Assembly: GCF_005047635.1 (NCBI RefSeq)
Contig: NZ_SUKC01000004.1
Coordinates: forward strand, 62,001 to 126,000
Direction of reading: 5' to 3'
DNA: 64,000 nt
Source of the DNA: Arthrobacter sp. CAU 1506
GTDB lineage: Bacteria; Actinomycetota; Actinomycetes; Actinomycetales; Micrococcaceae
Part shown: positions 32,866 to 41,944 of the stretch, in pieces
How positions within the stretch are numbered: the first letter of the stretch is position 1
How the letters are laid out: every line of letters begins with the position of its first letter
Notes under the pieces: generated by a model
Database searches by the model: none
What the model saw: the letters and a program-made list of their open reading frames with translations, nothing else
What the model was told of the DNA's origin: nothing
Position numbers and translations under genes: made by a program

Positions 32866-32926
32866 CGAAGTCGATCCGCATCACGGCCCGGCTAGGACTC
32901 GAAGTCGATCCGCATCACGGCCCGGC
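32866..32926. repeat. 27-base direct repeat duplicating the 3' end of the GNAT gene
   Basis: The segment GAAGTCGATCCGCATCACGG with flanks is present at 32866-32892 and 32900-32926, 34 bases apart and identical over 27 bases. The second copy encodes the last residues (AVMRIDF) of the GNAT gene. The first copy starts just past its stop codon, in non-coding DNA. Confidence 0.9.
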
Positions 32927-33509
32927 GGGCGGTGGGGCGGCTGACTTCGCGGAAACCGGCCGCGGCGAAGATGCTGTGGCTGCCCACATAGAGTTCGCCC
33001 CACGTCATCTCCTGCCCCGGCTTCAGGACCAGCGGGTACCCCTCGACGGCGCGGGCCCCGTTCTCCTCCGCCCAGTCCGGCACGGCTGCGGCCAACGCCC
33101 GGCTGATGCCCCGGCGCCGGAAACCCTTCCGGGTCACGAAGCAGACAGCTGCCCAGACGCTGCCGTCGTCCGGATCCTCGTCGCGGCCGGTCCACACCAC
33201 CCGGCTGGTCCGCAAGCGACGGTAGGCCGTCCGCGGTTCCACCGCGCACCAACCGGCCGGTTCACCGTCCAGGTAGGCGATCAGGCCGCTGGTGGATCCG
33301 GCCGCGGGATCGCCACAGGCGGTCCCGGCCCGAAGCCGGCGGGCCCGTTCCTCGATGTGCTCCTCGCGCCATTGGGACGGAGCCGACTGGAACCACTGGC
33401 ACTGGCAGCGGGCAGCCTCGCCGCGGACGCCCAGCACTAACTGCAGTTCGTCCCACGACGCCTCGTTCGCAGGCACAATCGCAACGGCGGCGCCGGTCTC
33501 CGTAGTCAT
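32892..33509 (-). CDS. GNAT family N-acetyltransferase
   Basis: Acetyl-CoA-dependent transferase with unknown acceptor. About 205 residues from the ATG at 33509 (TTETGAAVAIVPANEASWDE); the frame reaches 33545 without support. The CoA pyrophosphate loop is CFVTRKGFRRRGISRAL (about 125-141). C-terminal GELYVGSHSIFAAAGFREVSRP is typical of a GNAT subset annotated only as GNAT. It stands alone between aspS and rarA. Its last codons are duplicated just beyond the stop. Confidence 0.88.
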   Translation of the reverse strand: MTTETGAAVAIVPANEASWDELQLVLGVRGEAARCQCQWFQSAPSQWREEHIEERARRLRAGTACGDPAAGSTSGLIAYLDGEPAGWCAVEPRTAYRRLRTSRVVWTGRDEDPDDGSVWAAVCFVTRKGFRRRGISRALAAAVPDWAEENGARAVEGYPLVLKPGQEMTWGELYVGSHSIFAAAGFREVSRPTARRAVMRIDFES

Positions 33510-33528
33510 GCCCCCAGCAGACAACACA

Positions 33529-33560
33529 GCGGGCGCGCACCACAAGAGGTACGCGCCCGC
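33529..33560 (-). terminator. Terminator after aspS
   Basis: A 9-base stem GCGGGCGCG / CGCGCCCGC with a 14-base loop, about 40 bases past the aspS stop and upstream of the GNAT gene on the same strand. Confidence 0.6.
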
Positions 33561-33601
33561 CGTCGTCCGTCAATGCCGAAAGGGATGCTGGCTGTGCCGG
33601 T

Positions 33602-35407
33602 TTACTTGGCCCCGGCTTCCTTGGCAGACTCCTTGGCTGCCGGTTCCTTGGGCTGCGGCTTGGCGTCCACGCCGGCTTCCTTGCGCTGCTGCGGCGTGAT
33701 CGCTGCGGGTGCCGCGGTCAGCGGGTCGTAGCCGCCGCCGGTCTTCGGGAAGGCGATGACTTCGCGGATCGAATCCTCGCCGGCCAGCAGCGCCACCACA
33801 CGGTCCCAGCCGAACGCGATGCCGCCGTGCGGCGGGGCGCCGTACTTGAAGCCTTCCAGCAGGAAGCCGAACTTGGTCTGCGCCGATTCCTTGTCCAGGC
33901 CCATCACCTTGAACACGCGCTCCTGCATGTCTCGCTGGTGGATACGGATGGAACCGCCGCCGATCTCGTTGCCGTTGCAGACGATGTCGTAGGCGTAGGA
34001 CAGCGCCGACTCCGGGTCGGTGTCGAAGGTGTCCATGAACTCCGGCTTAGGCGAGGTGAAGGCGTGATGCACGGCCGTCCACTTGCCGGAACCGACGGCC
34101 ACGTCGCCGGAGGCCACGGCGGCTTCGGCGGGCTCGAACATCGGCGCGTCCACGATCCAGACGAACGCCCAGTCGCCGTCGTTGATCAATCCGGTGCGGT
34201 GGCCGATTTCCACCCGGGCCGCGCCGAGCAGCGCCCGGGACGAGGGCCGGTCGCCGGCGGCGAAGAAGATGCAGTCACCGGGCTTGGCGCCGACCGTGCC
34301 GGCGAGGTTCTCGCGTTCGAAGTCGGTGAGGTTCTTGGCTACCGGACCGGTGAGCTCTCCGTCCTCCTGGACCAGCACGTAGGCCAGGCCCTTCGCGCCG
34401 CGCTGCTTGGCCCATTCCTGCCAGGCGTCCAGCGTCCGGCGGGCCTGCGAGGCGCCGCCGGGCATCACCACGGCGCCCACGTAGGGGGCCTGGAAGACGC
34501 GGAAGGTGGTGTCTTTGAAGAACTCGGTCAGCTCGGTCAGCTCCTGGCCGAACCGCAGGTCAGGCTTGTCCGAACCGTACTTGTCCATCGCCTCGGCGTA
34601 GGTCATCCGCGCGATCGGGGTGCTGATCTCGACGCCGATCAGCCGCCACAGCGCCTGCACAATCCGCTCGCCCAGCGCGATGATGTCGTCCTGGTCCACG
34701 AAGCTGGCCTCGATGTCCAACTGAGTGAATTCCGGCTGCCGGTCGGCGCGGAAGTCCTCATCGCGGTAGCAGCGGGCAATCTGGTAATACTTCTCGAAGC
34801 CGCCCACCTGCAGCAACTGCTTGAACAACTGCGGGGACTGCGGCAGCGCGTACCACGAGCCGGGGGCCAGGCGTGCCGGCACCAGGAAGTCGCGGGCGCC
34901 TTCCGGCGTCGAGCGGGTCAGCGTCGGGGTTTCGATCTCCACGAACCCGTCGGCGTGCAGCAGATCACGCGCCACCCGGTTGACCTCCGAACGCAGCCGC
35001 AGCGCCTTCGACGGACCGGGCCGGCGCAGGTCCAGGTAACGGTGCTTGAGGCGGGCTTCCTCGCCCACCTCCACATGCTCATCCACCTGGAACGGCAGCG
35101 GATCGGCGGTGTTGAGAACGACGACGTCCTCCGCGATGACCTCTACCTCGCCGCTGGCAAGGCCCGGGTTTTCGTTGCCCTCGGGTCGCTTCTCCACGGT
35201 GCCTTTAATCTGCAGCACATACTCGTTGCGCAGCGCATGGAAGACGTCCTCTTCGCGGACCACCACCTGGGCCACGCCGGAGGCATCGCGCAGATCCAGG
35301 AAGGCCACACCACCGTGGTCGCGGCGGCGGGCCACCCAGCCGGCGAGGGTAACGGTTTGTCCGATGTGCTCGGCCCTGAGGGTGCCGAGGTCGTGTGTGC
35401 GCAGCAC
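33602..35407 (-). CDS. aspS: Aspartate-tRNA ligase (bacterial type)
   Basis: Charges tRNA-Asp and, in bacteria lacking AsnRS, may also charge tRNA-Asn. The 601 residues show the OB-fold anticodon domain ([24 protein letters not shown]), the class II core ([20 protein letters not shown] split; [19 protein letters not shown]), the GAD insert (about 290-410) and motif 3 [15 protein letters not shown]. The Lys-rich tail AKEAGAK is low-complexity. No gat genes are in the window, so discrimination cannot be judged. Confidence 0.97.
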   Translation of the reverse strand: MLRTHDLGTLRAEHIGQTVTLAGWVARRRDHGGVAFLDLRDASGVAQVVVREEDVFHALRNEYVLQIKGTVEKRPEGNENPGLASGEVEVIAEDVVVLNTADPLPFQVDEHVEVGEEARLKHRYLDLRRPGPSKALRLRSEVNRVARDLLHADGFVEIETPTLTRSTPEGARDFLVPARLAPGSWYALPQSPQLFKQLLQVGGFEKYYQIARCYRDEDFRADRQPEFTQLDIEASFVDQDDIIALGERIVQALWRLIGVEISTPIARMTYAEAMDKYGSDKPDLRFGQELTELTEFFKDTTFRVFQAPYVGAVVMPGGASQARRTLDAWQEWAKQRGAKGLAYVLVQEDGELTGPVAKNLTDFERENLAGTVGAKPGDCIFFAAGDRPSSRALLGAARVEIGHRTGLINDGDWAFVWIVDAPMFEPAEAAVASGDVAVGSGKWTAVHHAFTSPKPEFMDTFDTDPESALSYAYDIVCNGNEIGGGSIRIHQRDMQERVFKVMGLDKESAQTKFGFLLEGFKYGAPPHGGIAFGWDRVVALLAGEDSIREVIAFPKTGGGYDPLTAAPAAITPQQRKEAGVDAKPQPKEPAAKESAKEAGAK

Positions 35408-35606
35408 AACAGTCCTTCCGGTAGAACGAATTGCTCAGCTGTCCGCCTGCTGTTGTTTACCTGTGCGGCTGCGGCGTACGGCTATGGTTAGTGGAGACGT
35501 ACACGAGTTTACCGTTGATCACGCGGCGCCCCGGACCCTTGCCTCCGCACCATGCGGCACAGCGGCCCGAGAGGCCGGAGACCCTGCGGGCCCGCAGCTA
35601 GGAGCT

Positions 35607-36866
35607 GTGGCATCTGTGAGTAGTGAATCATCGCTGGAACGCCGGTTGGGCGGGGTAGACGCCACCACGGTGGGCGTCGGCTCCATGATCGGCGCGGGCG
35701 TTTTCGTCGTCTTTACGCCGGCTGCCGCCGCGGCCGGGCCCTGGCTGCCGCTGGCGCTGGCCATCGCCGGCATCGTGGCGTACTGCAACGCCAGCGCCAC
35801 GGCGCAATTGGCCACCCTCTACCCCACCAGCGGCGGCGCCTACATCTACGGCCGGAAGCGCCTGGGCGAATGGCCCGGTTTCCTGGCCGGCTGGAGCTTC
35901 GTTACCGGCAAAATTGCGTCCTGCGCCGCCATGGCGCTGACCTTCGGCATTTACGTTTTCCCCGACTATGCCACCGCCGCCGCCGTGGCCGCCGTGGTGG
36001 TGCTGACCACGGTCAACCTGCTGGGCATCACCAGGACCGCCTGGGTGACCCGCTGGATCGTGGCTTTTGTGGCCGCCGTCCTGGTGTTCGTGGTGGTGGT
36101 GGCGTTCGACGCCGACCCGATCGGCGGGCCGGCAACCCAGTCCGAGGTGTCCGCCTACGGAGTCCTGCAGGCCGCCGGGCTGTTCTTCTTCGCGTTCGCC
36201 GGCTACGCCCGGATTGCGACCATGGGCGAAGAGATCCGCGAACCGAAGAAACTGATCCCGCTGGCTATCTTCTCCGCGCTGTTGATCACGTTCGTCCTCT
36301 ACGTGCTGATCGGCCTGGGTCTGCTGCGCTATCTGGGACCGGAATTGTTGGCCATGACCGAAGCCCCGCTGCACGCGGTGATGGAGGAAGTCGGCGGCGG
36401 AGTGGGCACCACGGCGATTGCCCTGGCCGCTGCCCTGGCGAGCCTCGGCGCGCTGCTGGCGTTGATCGCCGGCGTGGGCCGGACCACCTTTGCCATGGCC
36501 CGGGAAGGGGACCTGCCCCGGATCTTCGCCAGGGTGGGCACGCGCTTCAAGGTTCCGTGGGCAGCGGAAGTGGTGGTCGCCGTCGTCGTGATCTTCCTGC
36601 TCCTGACCCAGGACGTGCTGGCCGTGGTCGGCTTCTCCAGCTTCGGCGTGCTGATCTATTACAGCGTTGCCAATGCCGCTGCCCTGACCCTGGACGAACG
36701 GCCGTGGCACGCGCCGAAGCTGCTGAATGTTGCCGGGCTGGTCGGCTGCCTGCTGCTGGCGTTTACGCTGCCGATTACCTCGGTGGTGCTGATGGTCGCG
36801 GTCCTCGCCGTCGGCGTGATCGGCCGGGCCGTACTGGCACGGCTGCGGCGCCGGCCGGAAGCCTAA
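35607..36866 (+). CDS. APC-superfamily amino acid permease
   Basis: Integral membrane transporter of about 419 residues with 11-12 predicted helices. The first helix has the APC signature VGSMIGAGVFVVFTPAAAA, and helix 2-3 has YPTSGGAYIYGRKRLGEWPGF. Helix 6 FFFAFAGYARIATMGEEIREP is the APC helix that often faces the substrate. Substrate unknown. GGAG at 35601 lies just before GTG 35607; a GTG at 35616 is an alternative. The frame continues upstream into unrelated sequence. It is divergent from aspS and convergent with hisS. Confidence 0.9.
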   Translation: MASVSSESSLERRLGGVDATTVGVGSMIGAGVFVVFTPAAAAAGPWLPLALAIAGIVAYCNASATAQLATLYPTSGGAYIYGRKRLGEWPGFLAGWSFVTGKIASCAAMALTFGIYVFPDYATAAAVAAVVVLTTVNLLGITRTAWVTRWIVAFVAAVLVFVVVVAFDADPIGGPATQSEVSAYGVLQAAGLFFFAFAGYARIATMGEEIREPKKLIPLAIFSALLITFVLYVLIGLGLLRYLGPELLAMTEAPLHAVMEEVGGGVGTTAIALAAALASLGALLALIAGVGRTTFAMAREGDLPRIFARVGTRFKVPWAAEVVVAVVVIFLLLTQDVLAVVGFSSFGVLIYYSVANAAALTLDERPWHAPKLLNVAGLVGCLLLAFTLPITSVVLMVAVLAVGVIGRAVLARLRRRPEA

Positions 36867-36887
36867 GTAACGGCCCCGCCAGCACGT

Positions 36888-36926
36888 CCGCACTCGCCCA
36901 CCGGAGAACCCGTTGGGCGAGTGCGG
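36888..36926. terminator. Bidirectional terminator between the permease and hisS
   Basis: A perfect 13-base stem CCGCACTCGCCCA / TGGGCGAGTGCGG with a 13-base loop, in the 80-base gap between two convergent genes. Confidence 0.8.
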
Positions 36927-36946
36927 GTCGGTCTAAACCGCCAGGA

Positions 36947-38296
36947 TTAGTGGGCGACGGCGGTGACCTGCGGAACCAAGTCTTCGGCCGGCGGCGTCCA
37001 ACTGGCCGGATCGGCCGCGGTCTGGTCGCCGGAACGGATGTCCTTCACCTCGTGGCTCAGGCTGCCGTCCTCTGCCACCGAGGTGAACCAGACGAACGGG
37101 ATGCCGCGGCGGTCGGCGTACTTGATCTGTTTGCCGAACTTGTCGGCCTTCGCTGCCACTTCCACGCTGATGCCGCGTTCGCGCAGCTGACCGGCCACGT
37201 CCTGGGCCTGCGACCAGCTGTCCTCGTTCGCCAAGGTGACCAGCACCGCCGTCGGGACATGCCGCGACGCGGTGGCGAACTCCTGGCCCAAAATCCGCAT
37301 GACCAATCGGGTGACCCCGATGGACAGCCCGACGCCGGGGAACGTGCGGTTGCCCTTGGTTGCCAGCGCGTCATACCGGCCGCCCGAGCAGATGGATCCG
37401 AGCTGCTCGTGGCCCACCAGCACGGTTTCGTACACGGTGCCGGTGTAGTAGTCCAGGCCGCGGGCGATGCTGAGGTCGGCCATGACCTTGCCCGGGGCGC
37501 GCCGGTGCGCCTCGCCGATGACTTCCTCAAGTTCGGCCAGGCCGGTTTCCAGCAGTTCGTGCTGGACGCCCAGGGCACGGACCTGGTCCACGAAGGATGT
37601 GTCCTCAGTGCGGATGGAGGCCAGCTTGAGCGCGGCCTGCGCCTGTTCGTCGGTGGCCCCGAGTTCTTCCTGCAGCAGCGCGGCAACCTTTTCCGGGCCG
37701 ATCTTCTCCAGCTTGTCGATGCTGCGCAGCACGCCGGCGGTATCGGTCAGGCCGATGCCGCGGTAGAAGCCCTCGGCAAGCTTGCGGTTGTTCACCCGCA
37801 GCTTGAAATCCGGGATGGGCAGGGCGCCGAGGGCCTCGACGATCACCAGTGCCAGTTCCACGTCGTAGCGGAACGGCAGCTCGCCGTCGCCCACCACGTC
37901 GATGTCCGCCTGGGTGAACTCGCGGGCACGGCCCTCCTGCGGGCGCTCCCCGCGCCAGACTTTCTGGATTTGGTAGCGGCGGAACGGGAAGGCCAGATGG
38001 CCGGCGTTCTCTACTACATAGCGCGCGAACGGCACGGTGAGGTCGAAGTGCAGGGCCAGTTTGTCGTCGCCCTTGCCGTCGGCTTCATCGGCCTGCAGCC
38101 GATGCAGGCCGTAGACCTCTTTATCGATCTCGCCCTTGCGCAGCAGCTGGGCTACGGTCTCGACGGCGCGGGTCTCAATGGAGGAGAAGCCGTGCAGCTC
38201 AAAGGTCCGGCGCAGCGAATCCAGCACGTGAAGTTCCACAAGCCTCTCCTGCGGAAGCCATTCCGGGAAGCCTGACAGCGAGGCCTTGCGTGCCAT
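36947..38296 (-). CDS. hisS: Histidine-tRNA ligase
   Basis: Charges tRNA-His. The 449 residues have class II motif 2 region RYQIQKVWRGERPQEGRAREF, the His-specific motifs SIARGLDYYTGTVYE and SICSGGRYDALATKG, and the C-terminal anticodon-binding domain (about 335-435). It belongs to the longer form common in actinobacteria. It faces a convergent permease and is divergent from the cyclophilin gene. Confidence 0.96.
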   Translation of the reverse strand: MARKASLSGFPEWLPQERLVELHVLDSLRRTFELHGFSSIETRAVETVAQLLRKGEIDKEVYGLHRLQADEADGKGDDKLALHFDLTVPFARYVVENAGHLAFPFRRYQIQKVWRGERPQEGRAREFTQADIDVVGDGELPFRYDVELALVIVEALGALPIPDFKLRVNNRKLAEGFYRGIGLTDTAGVLRSIDKLEKIGPEKVAALLQEELGATDEQAQAALKLASIRTEDTSFVDQVRALGVQHELLETGLAELEEVIGEAHRRAPGKVMADLSIARGLDYYTGTVYETVLVGHEQLGSICSGGRYDALATKGNRTFPGVGLSIGVTRLVMRILGQEFATASRHVPTAVLVTLANEDSWSQAQDVAGQLRERGISVEVAAKADKFGKQIKYADRRGIPFVWFTSVAEDGSLSHEVKDIRSGDQTAADPASWTPPAEDLVPQVTAVAH

Positions 38297-38503
38297 ACGG
38301 ACGTATCTCCTAGTACATGAGGGGTGAAGAAGGGCTGATCGTTCTGAAGCCGGCGACCGCGCAGCGGCACTGAATCGCTAAACTGGCTGCTGGACCATTT
38401 TAAGGCCTGCCACGGCAGCGGAACCAATCCGCGCTGCCGGTGCGGCCGCCGCCGGCGGGGCGGACCCAGTCAGCGTAGACGTCAGCGGAGACCAGGAGGA
38501 GCT

Positions 38504-39295
38504 TTGGCACGGAAAAGTCCGGACCGCGAAGCCCGGCGGCGAATTGCCCTTATGGAAGCCAAGCGCGACCTGCGCCGGCAGCAATCGGCGCGGCGCAAAA
38601 GGGACAATATTGCGGCCGGCGTGGCGATCGCAGCCTTGGTGGCCGGTGCCGTAACCGTGCAGCTCACCGTGTTCGCCTCGAACCCCACTCCGTCCCAAAT
38701 GGACCAGGTCCGCAAAGGCCTCGAGGACCCGGCAGCCGTCCCCTCGCCGTCGTCCTCCGGCAATGCGGCGCATATCCCGTCGCCAGAGCTTGCCGCCGGC
38801 AAAGTCTTCAACGGCACCATCGCGACCAATGAGGGCGATATCGGCGTGGAATTGGATGGCAAGGCCGCTCCCCAGGCAGCGGCGGTCTTCAGCACGCTGG
38901 CAAGGGACGGATTCTTTGAGGGCAAGTCCTGCCACCGGCTCACCACAGCCACCAGCATGGGCGTGCTCCAGTGCGGCTCAGTGGACGGCGCAGGCAGCGG
39001 CGACCCGGAATACCAGTGGGGGCCGGTAGAGAACACCCCGGACGACGGCGTGTACCCCGCCGGCACGATCGCCGTGGCCCGCGGCGCGAGCACCTACAGC
39101 AACGGCACGCAGTTCTTCATTGCGTGGAAAGATTCGACGATCCCGCAGGATACCGGCGGCTACACGATTATGGGTAAGGTAACCGAAGGGCTGGACGTCA
39201 TCGAGCAGATTGCGGCCGGCGGCGTCGAGGATGCCGCCAGCCAGGACGGACCGCCTAAAATACCGGTAACAATAAAGTCGTTCACCATCCAGTGA
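38504..39295 (+). CDS. Membrane-anchored cyclophilin-type peptidyl-prolyl isomerase
   Basis: Predicted extracytoplasmic proline isomerase. A basic N-terminus (about 1-35) is followed by one membrane helix (about 38-58, AAGVAIAALVAGAVTVQLTVF), a Ser/Pro linker and a cyclophilin domain (about 95-263). The catalytic Arg is kept in KSCHRLTTATSMGVLQCGS, in the actinobacterial form with two Cys instead of FHRV and QGGD. The start is a rare TTG at 38504, supported by AGGAGGAGCT directly upstream. It precedes the DUF349 gene and then, on the other strand, relA; this cluster is typical of Micrococcaceae. Confidence 0.9.
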   Translation: MARKSPDREARRRIALMEAKRDLRRQQSARRKRDNIAAGVAIAALVAGAVTVQLTVFASNPTPSQMDQVRKGLEDPAAVPSPSSSGNAAHIPSPELAAGKVFNGTIATNEGDIGVELDGKAAPQAAAVFSTLARDGFFEGKSCHRLTTATSMGVLQCGSVDGAGSGDPEYQWGPVENTPDDGVYPAGTIAVARGASTYSNGTQFFIAWKDSTIPQDTGGYTIMGKVTEGLDVIEQIAAGGVEDAASQDGPPKIPVTIKSFTIQ

Positions 39296-39314
39296 GCCCA
39301 ACACCACGACGGTG

Positions 39315-39330
39315 CCGCCTCAAAAGGCGG
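39315..39330 (+). terminator. Small hairpin between the cyclophilin and DUF349 genes
   Basis: CCGCCT / AGGCGG with a 4-base loop, 20 bases past the cyclophilin stop. It has no T-run and may only weaken read-through. Confidence 0.4.
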
Positions 39331-39359
39331 TCCCGGACACAAGCGAAAGAGTTCTAGCG

Positions 39360-41162
39360 GTGACACCCAGTCAACAATCCGACGAAACAGCTCAGACCAC
39401 CGAGACCGAGCAGGCCGCGGCCGCTCCGGCATCGGTTGATCAGGCACAGACCGAGCAGACCGGGCAGTCGCCCGAGGAGCACGCCGAGCAGGCTACGGCC
39501 GAGCCGGCCGCGCAGGAGCACGCCGAGCAGGCGCAGGCCGAGCAGGCGCAGGCCGAGTCGGCCGCTCAGGAGCAGGCCGAGTCGGCCGCTCAGGAGCAGG
39601 CCGAGACCGGACAGGCACCGGCAGAGCAGGTTGAGCCGGCCGCACAGGCCCAGACTGAGCAGGCTAAGCCGGCCGCTCAGGCCCAGACTGAGCAGGCTAA
39701 GCCGGCGGCTCAGGAACCGGCTGACCAGGCCAAGACTGAGCAGGCACCGGCTGCTGCTGAAGCTGCGCCCTCGGCCCCGAGCCAGGCTCCCAAGCCGACG
39801 CCGAAGCCCATGCCCGGCCCGAAGCCCACGCCCGCCGCCATGTTCGGGAAGAGCGCCACTGCGGCTTCCGCACAGCAAGTCATCTCGGCCCCGACGGTCA
39901 CCTCCACGCCGTTGTCCGAGGCGTCCAAGTGGGCCCGGGTGACCGACGACGGCCACGTGTTCCTGCTGATCGACGGTCAGGAACACCCGGTTGGGCAGTA
40001 CCCGGATACCAGCAAAGACGAGGCGCTGGCCTACTTTGTGCGTAAGTACGACGACGTCGCAGCCCAGGCGGCACTGCTGGAGCAGCGTGTGGAAGCCAAG
40101 GCGCCGTCCACCGACATGCACAAGACTCTGGAACATCTGAAGGCTCAGACGGCAGAACGCCACATGGTGGGCGACATCCCCGCACTTGAGACCAGGCTGG
40201 AATCACTGGGCACTGCCATCAGCGAACTGCAGAAGGCCGAGAAGGCCGGGCAGGAGGCCCAGCGGGCCGCTGAACTGGCTGCCCGGGAGGCCATCGTCGC
40301 CGAGGCCGAGGAGATTGCGGGCAAGGAACCGTCGACGGTTCAGTGGAAGACCAGCAGCGCACGGATGAACGAGCTTTTCGATGCCTGGAAGTCCGCCCAG
40401 AAGAGCGGCGTCCGGTTGGGCCGCAGCACCGAGGATGCGCTGTGGAAGCGGTTCCGCTCCGCGCGCACGGTCTTCGACCGGCACCGCCGCGCCTTCTTCA
40501 GCCAGCTCGACAGCGACAACGCCGCGGCCAAGGCTGCCAAGGAAGCCTTGATCGCGCGTGCCGAAGAGCTTTCCAGCTCGACCGACTGGGGCCACACGGC
40601 CGCCGAGTACCGCAAGCTGATGGACGAGTGGAAGGCCTCGAAGCGCGCCAGCCGCAAGGACGATGACGCCCTGTGGACGCGGTTCCGTGCGGCCCAGGAC
40701 AAGTTCTTCGCTGCTCGGCAGTCCGCCAATGAGGCGATCGACCAGGAATTCTCCGCCAACTTGGCGGTCAAGGAGGCGCTGGTAGTCGAGGCACAGGCGC
40801 TGCTGCCGGTGACCGACCTGGCCGCGGCCAAGAAGGCCCTGCAGTCGATCCGCGATCGTTGGGAGGAAGCAGGCAAGGTTCCCCGCGGCGACATGCAGCG
40901 GATCGACGCCGGCCTGCGCAAGGTCGAGGATGCCGTCAAGGCTGCCGAGGACGACCACTGGCGCCGGACGAACCCGGAAACCAAGGCCCGCACCAACAGC
41001 GCACTGTCCCAGCTTGAGTCCGCCATTGCCGGGCTTGAGGATGATTTGGCTCAGGCCGAGCAGGCCGGAGACCAGCGGCGGATCACCGCGGCACGCGAGG
41101 CCTTGGAGGCGCGCCGCCAGTGGCTGGACACCCTCCAGCGCTCCGCAGAGGACTTCTCCTAG
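39360..41162 (+). CDS. DUF349 domain protein with A/E/Q-rich repeat N-terminus
   Basis: About 600 residues from the GTG at 39360 (TPSQQSDETAQTTE). The first 150 residues are low-complexity, made of EQA, AEQAQ and AAQEQ repeats. Then a Pro/Lys-rich linker (PKPTPKPMPGPKPTPA, about 145-160), a small conserved domain (VTDDGHVFLLIDGQEHPVG) and several tandem DUF349 helical repeats (about 300-600, WKTSSARMNELFDAWK, TAAEYRKLMDEWKA, LWTRFRAAQDKFFAAR). Function is unknown. The helical repeats resemble coiled-coil or DNA-associated rods. Start alternatives are GTG 39312 and further upstream. Confidence 0.88.
   Translation: MTPSQQSDETAQTTETEQAAAAPASVDQAQTEQTGQSPEEHAEQATAEPAAQEHAEQAQAEQAQAESAAQEQAESAAQEQAETGQAPAEQVEPAAQAQTEQAKPAAQAQTEQAKPAAQEPADQAKTEQAPAAAEAAPSAPSQAPKPTPKPMPGPKPTPAAMFGKSATAASAQQVISAPTVTSTPLSEASKWARVTDDGHVFLLIDGQEHPVGQYPDTSKDEALAYFVRKYDDVAAQAALLEQRVEAKAPSTDMHKTLEHLKAQTAERHMVGDIPALETRLESLGTAISELQKAEKAGQEAQRAAELAAREAIVAEAEEIAGKEPSTVQWKTSSARMNELFDAWKSAQKSGVRLGRSTEDALWKRFRSARTVFDRHRRAFFSQLDSDNAAAKAAKEALIARAEELSSSTDWGHTAAEYRKLMDEWKASKRASRKDDDALWTRFRAAQDKFFAARQSANEAIDQEFSANLAVKEALVVEAQALLPVTDLAAAKKALQSIRDRWEEAGKVPRGDMQRIDAGLRKVEDAVKAAEDDHWRRTNPETKARTNSALSQLESAIAGLEDDLAQAEQAGDQRRITAAREALEARRQWLDTLQRSAEDFS
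39500..39715. repeat. Tandem minisatellite repeats in the DUF349 gene
   Basis: Perfect copies of GAGTCGGCCGCTCAGGAGCA followed by GGCC occur twice around 39557-39605. A 36-base unit starting CAGGCCCAGACTGAGCAGGC occurs twice around 39645-39716. All periods are multiples of three, so copy-number changes would keep the frame and alter only the length of the disordered N-terminus. Confidence 0.8.
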
Positions 41163-41186
41163 CAGCCACGACCTACACAACCGGAG

Positions 41187-41222
41187 GGGCCGGGACCGCT
41201 TTCCACAAAGCGGTCCCGGCCC
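41187..41222 (+). terminator. Terminator after the DUF349 gene
   Basis: A perfect 16-base stem GGGCCGGGACCGCTTT and its complement with a CCAC loop, about 25 bases past the stop, followed by TTCGG. Confidence 0.85.
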
Positions 41223-41246
41223 TTCGGCTGCCGGACGCCGTTTGGC

Positions 41247-41876
41247 ATGCTGGCTGGCATGGCCCTTCACCCTTCCCCTGCTTCGCCGGCTGCTGTCTCC
41301 ACGGTGCAGGTGCCGCCGATGGTTCTGAGGCCCGGCCACCCGTTCAGTCGCAGCGAGCTCGAGTGCATGAGGTTGGACGGCCTGCTGGTCAACGTTTATG
41401 GTCCGGGCTTCGCGTTGCCCTGGGACCAAGTCACGCCCCGGCACCGCGCGGCTGCCGCCTTCTTCAGCCTGCCCGAGCAGGTCCGCCGGAAGGTGGTGCT
41501 GGGCAGGTTGACGGCGGCCTGGGTCTACGGCTGTGCCCCGGAGCCCCAAAAGCTCTCGGTCCTGCTGGATCACCGGCACAGGGCAACCTCGCAGGGCCGC
41601 TATCGCCTGGCCCTGATCCATGAGGTGACGCTGGGACCGTTGGATACGGTGACCATCGGCGGCGTCCCGGTCAGCACCCCGCTGCGGACGGCGCTGGACG
41701 TAGCTCTGCACGCACCGGAACCAGACGCGGTCCGCGTCTTGTGCGCGCTGGCGCAGGCCAAGTCGCTCGGCTGTCGGCTGGACGTAATTCGGCAGGCGAT
41801 CGAGGCCAAACCCAGGTTGCCTGGCAAGGCCCGCGCGCTAGAGCGCATCGACACGGCACTAGGCGCGAACCCTTAG
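41247..41876 (+). CDS. AbiEi-like orphan protein (possible type IV antitoxin relative)
   Basis: A 209-residue protein whose layout is like the AbiEi antitoxin family: a short basic N-terminal region, then a middle beta-rich segment (RLTAAWVYGCAPEPQKLSVLLDH), a VTIGGVPVSTPLRTALDVAL motif (about 138-157; V-G-V-P-V-x-xPLRTALD is a frequent AbiEi C-terminal signature) and a helical C-terminus. No AbiEii nucleotidyltransferase toxin follows, so it is an orphan. ATG 41247 or 41259 may be the start. It lies between a terminator and the convergent relA gene. I am unsure of the function. Confidence 0.6.
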   Translation: MLAGMALHPSPASPAAVSTVQVPPMVLRPGHPFSRSELECMRLDGLLVNVYGPGFALPWDQVTPRHRAAAAFFSLPEQVRRKVVLGRLTAAWVYGCAPEPQKLSVLLDHRHRATSQGRYRLALIHEVTLGPLDTVTIGGVPVSTPLRTALDVALHAPEPDAVRVLCALAQAKSLGCRLDVIRQAIEAKPRLPGKARALERIDTALGANP

Positions 41877-41944
41877 CCCAGCCCACGCCAGCCCGCGCCC
41901 GCGGACGCTGCCCTGCACCGGCGAGTCAACGGCCCGGCATTGGA

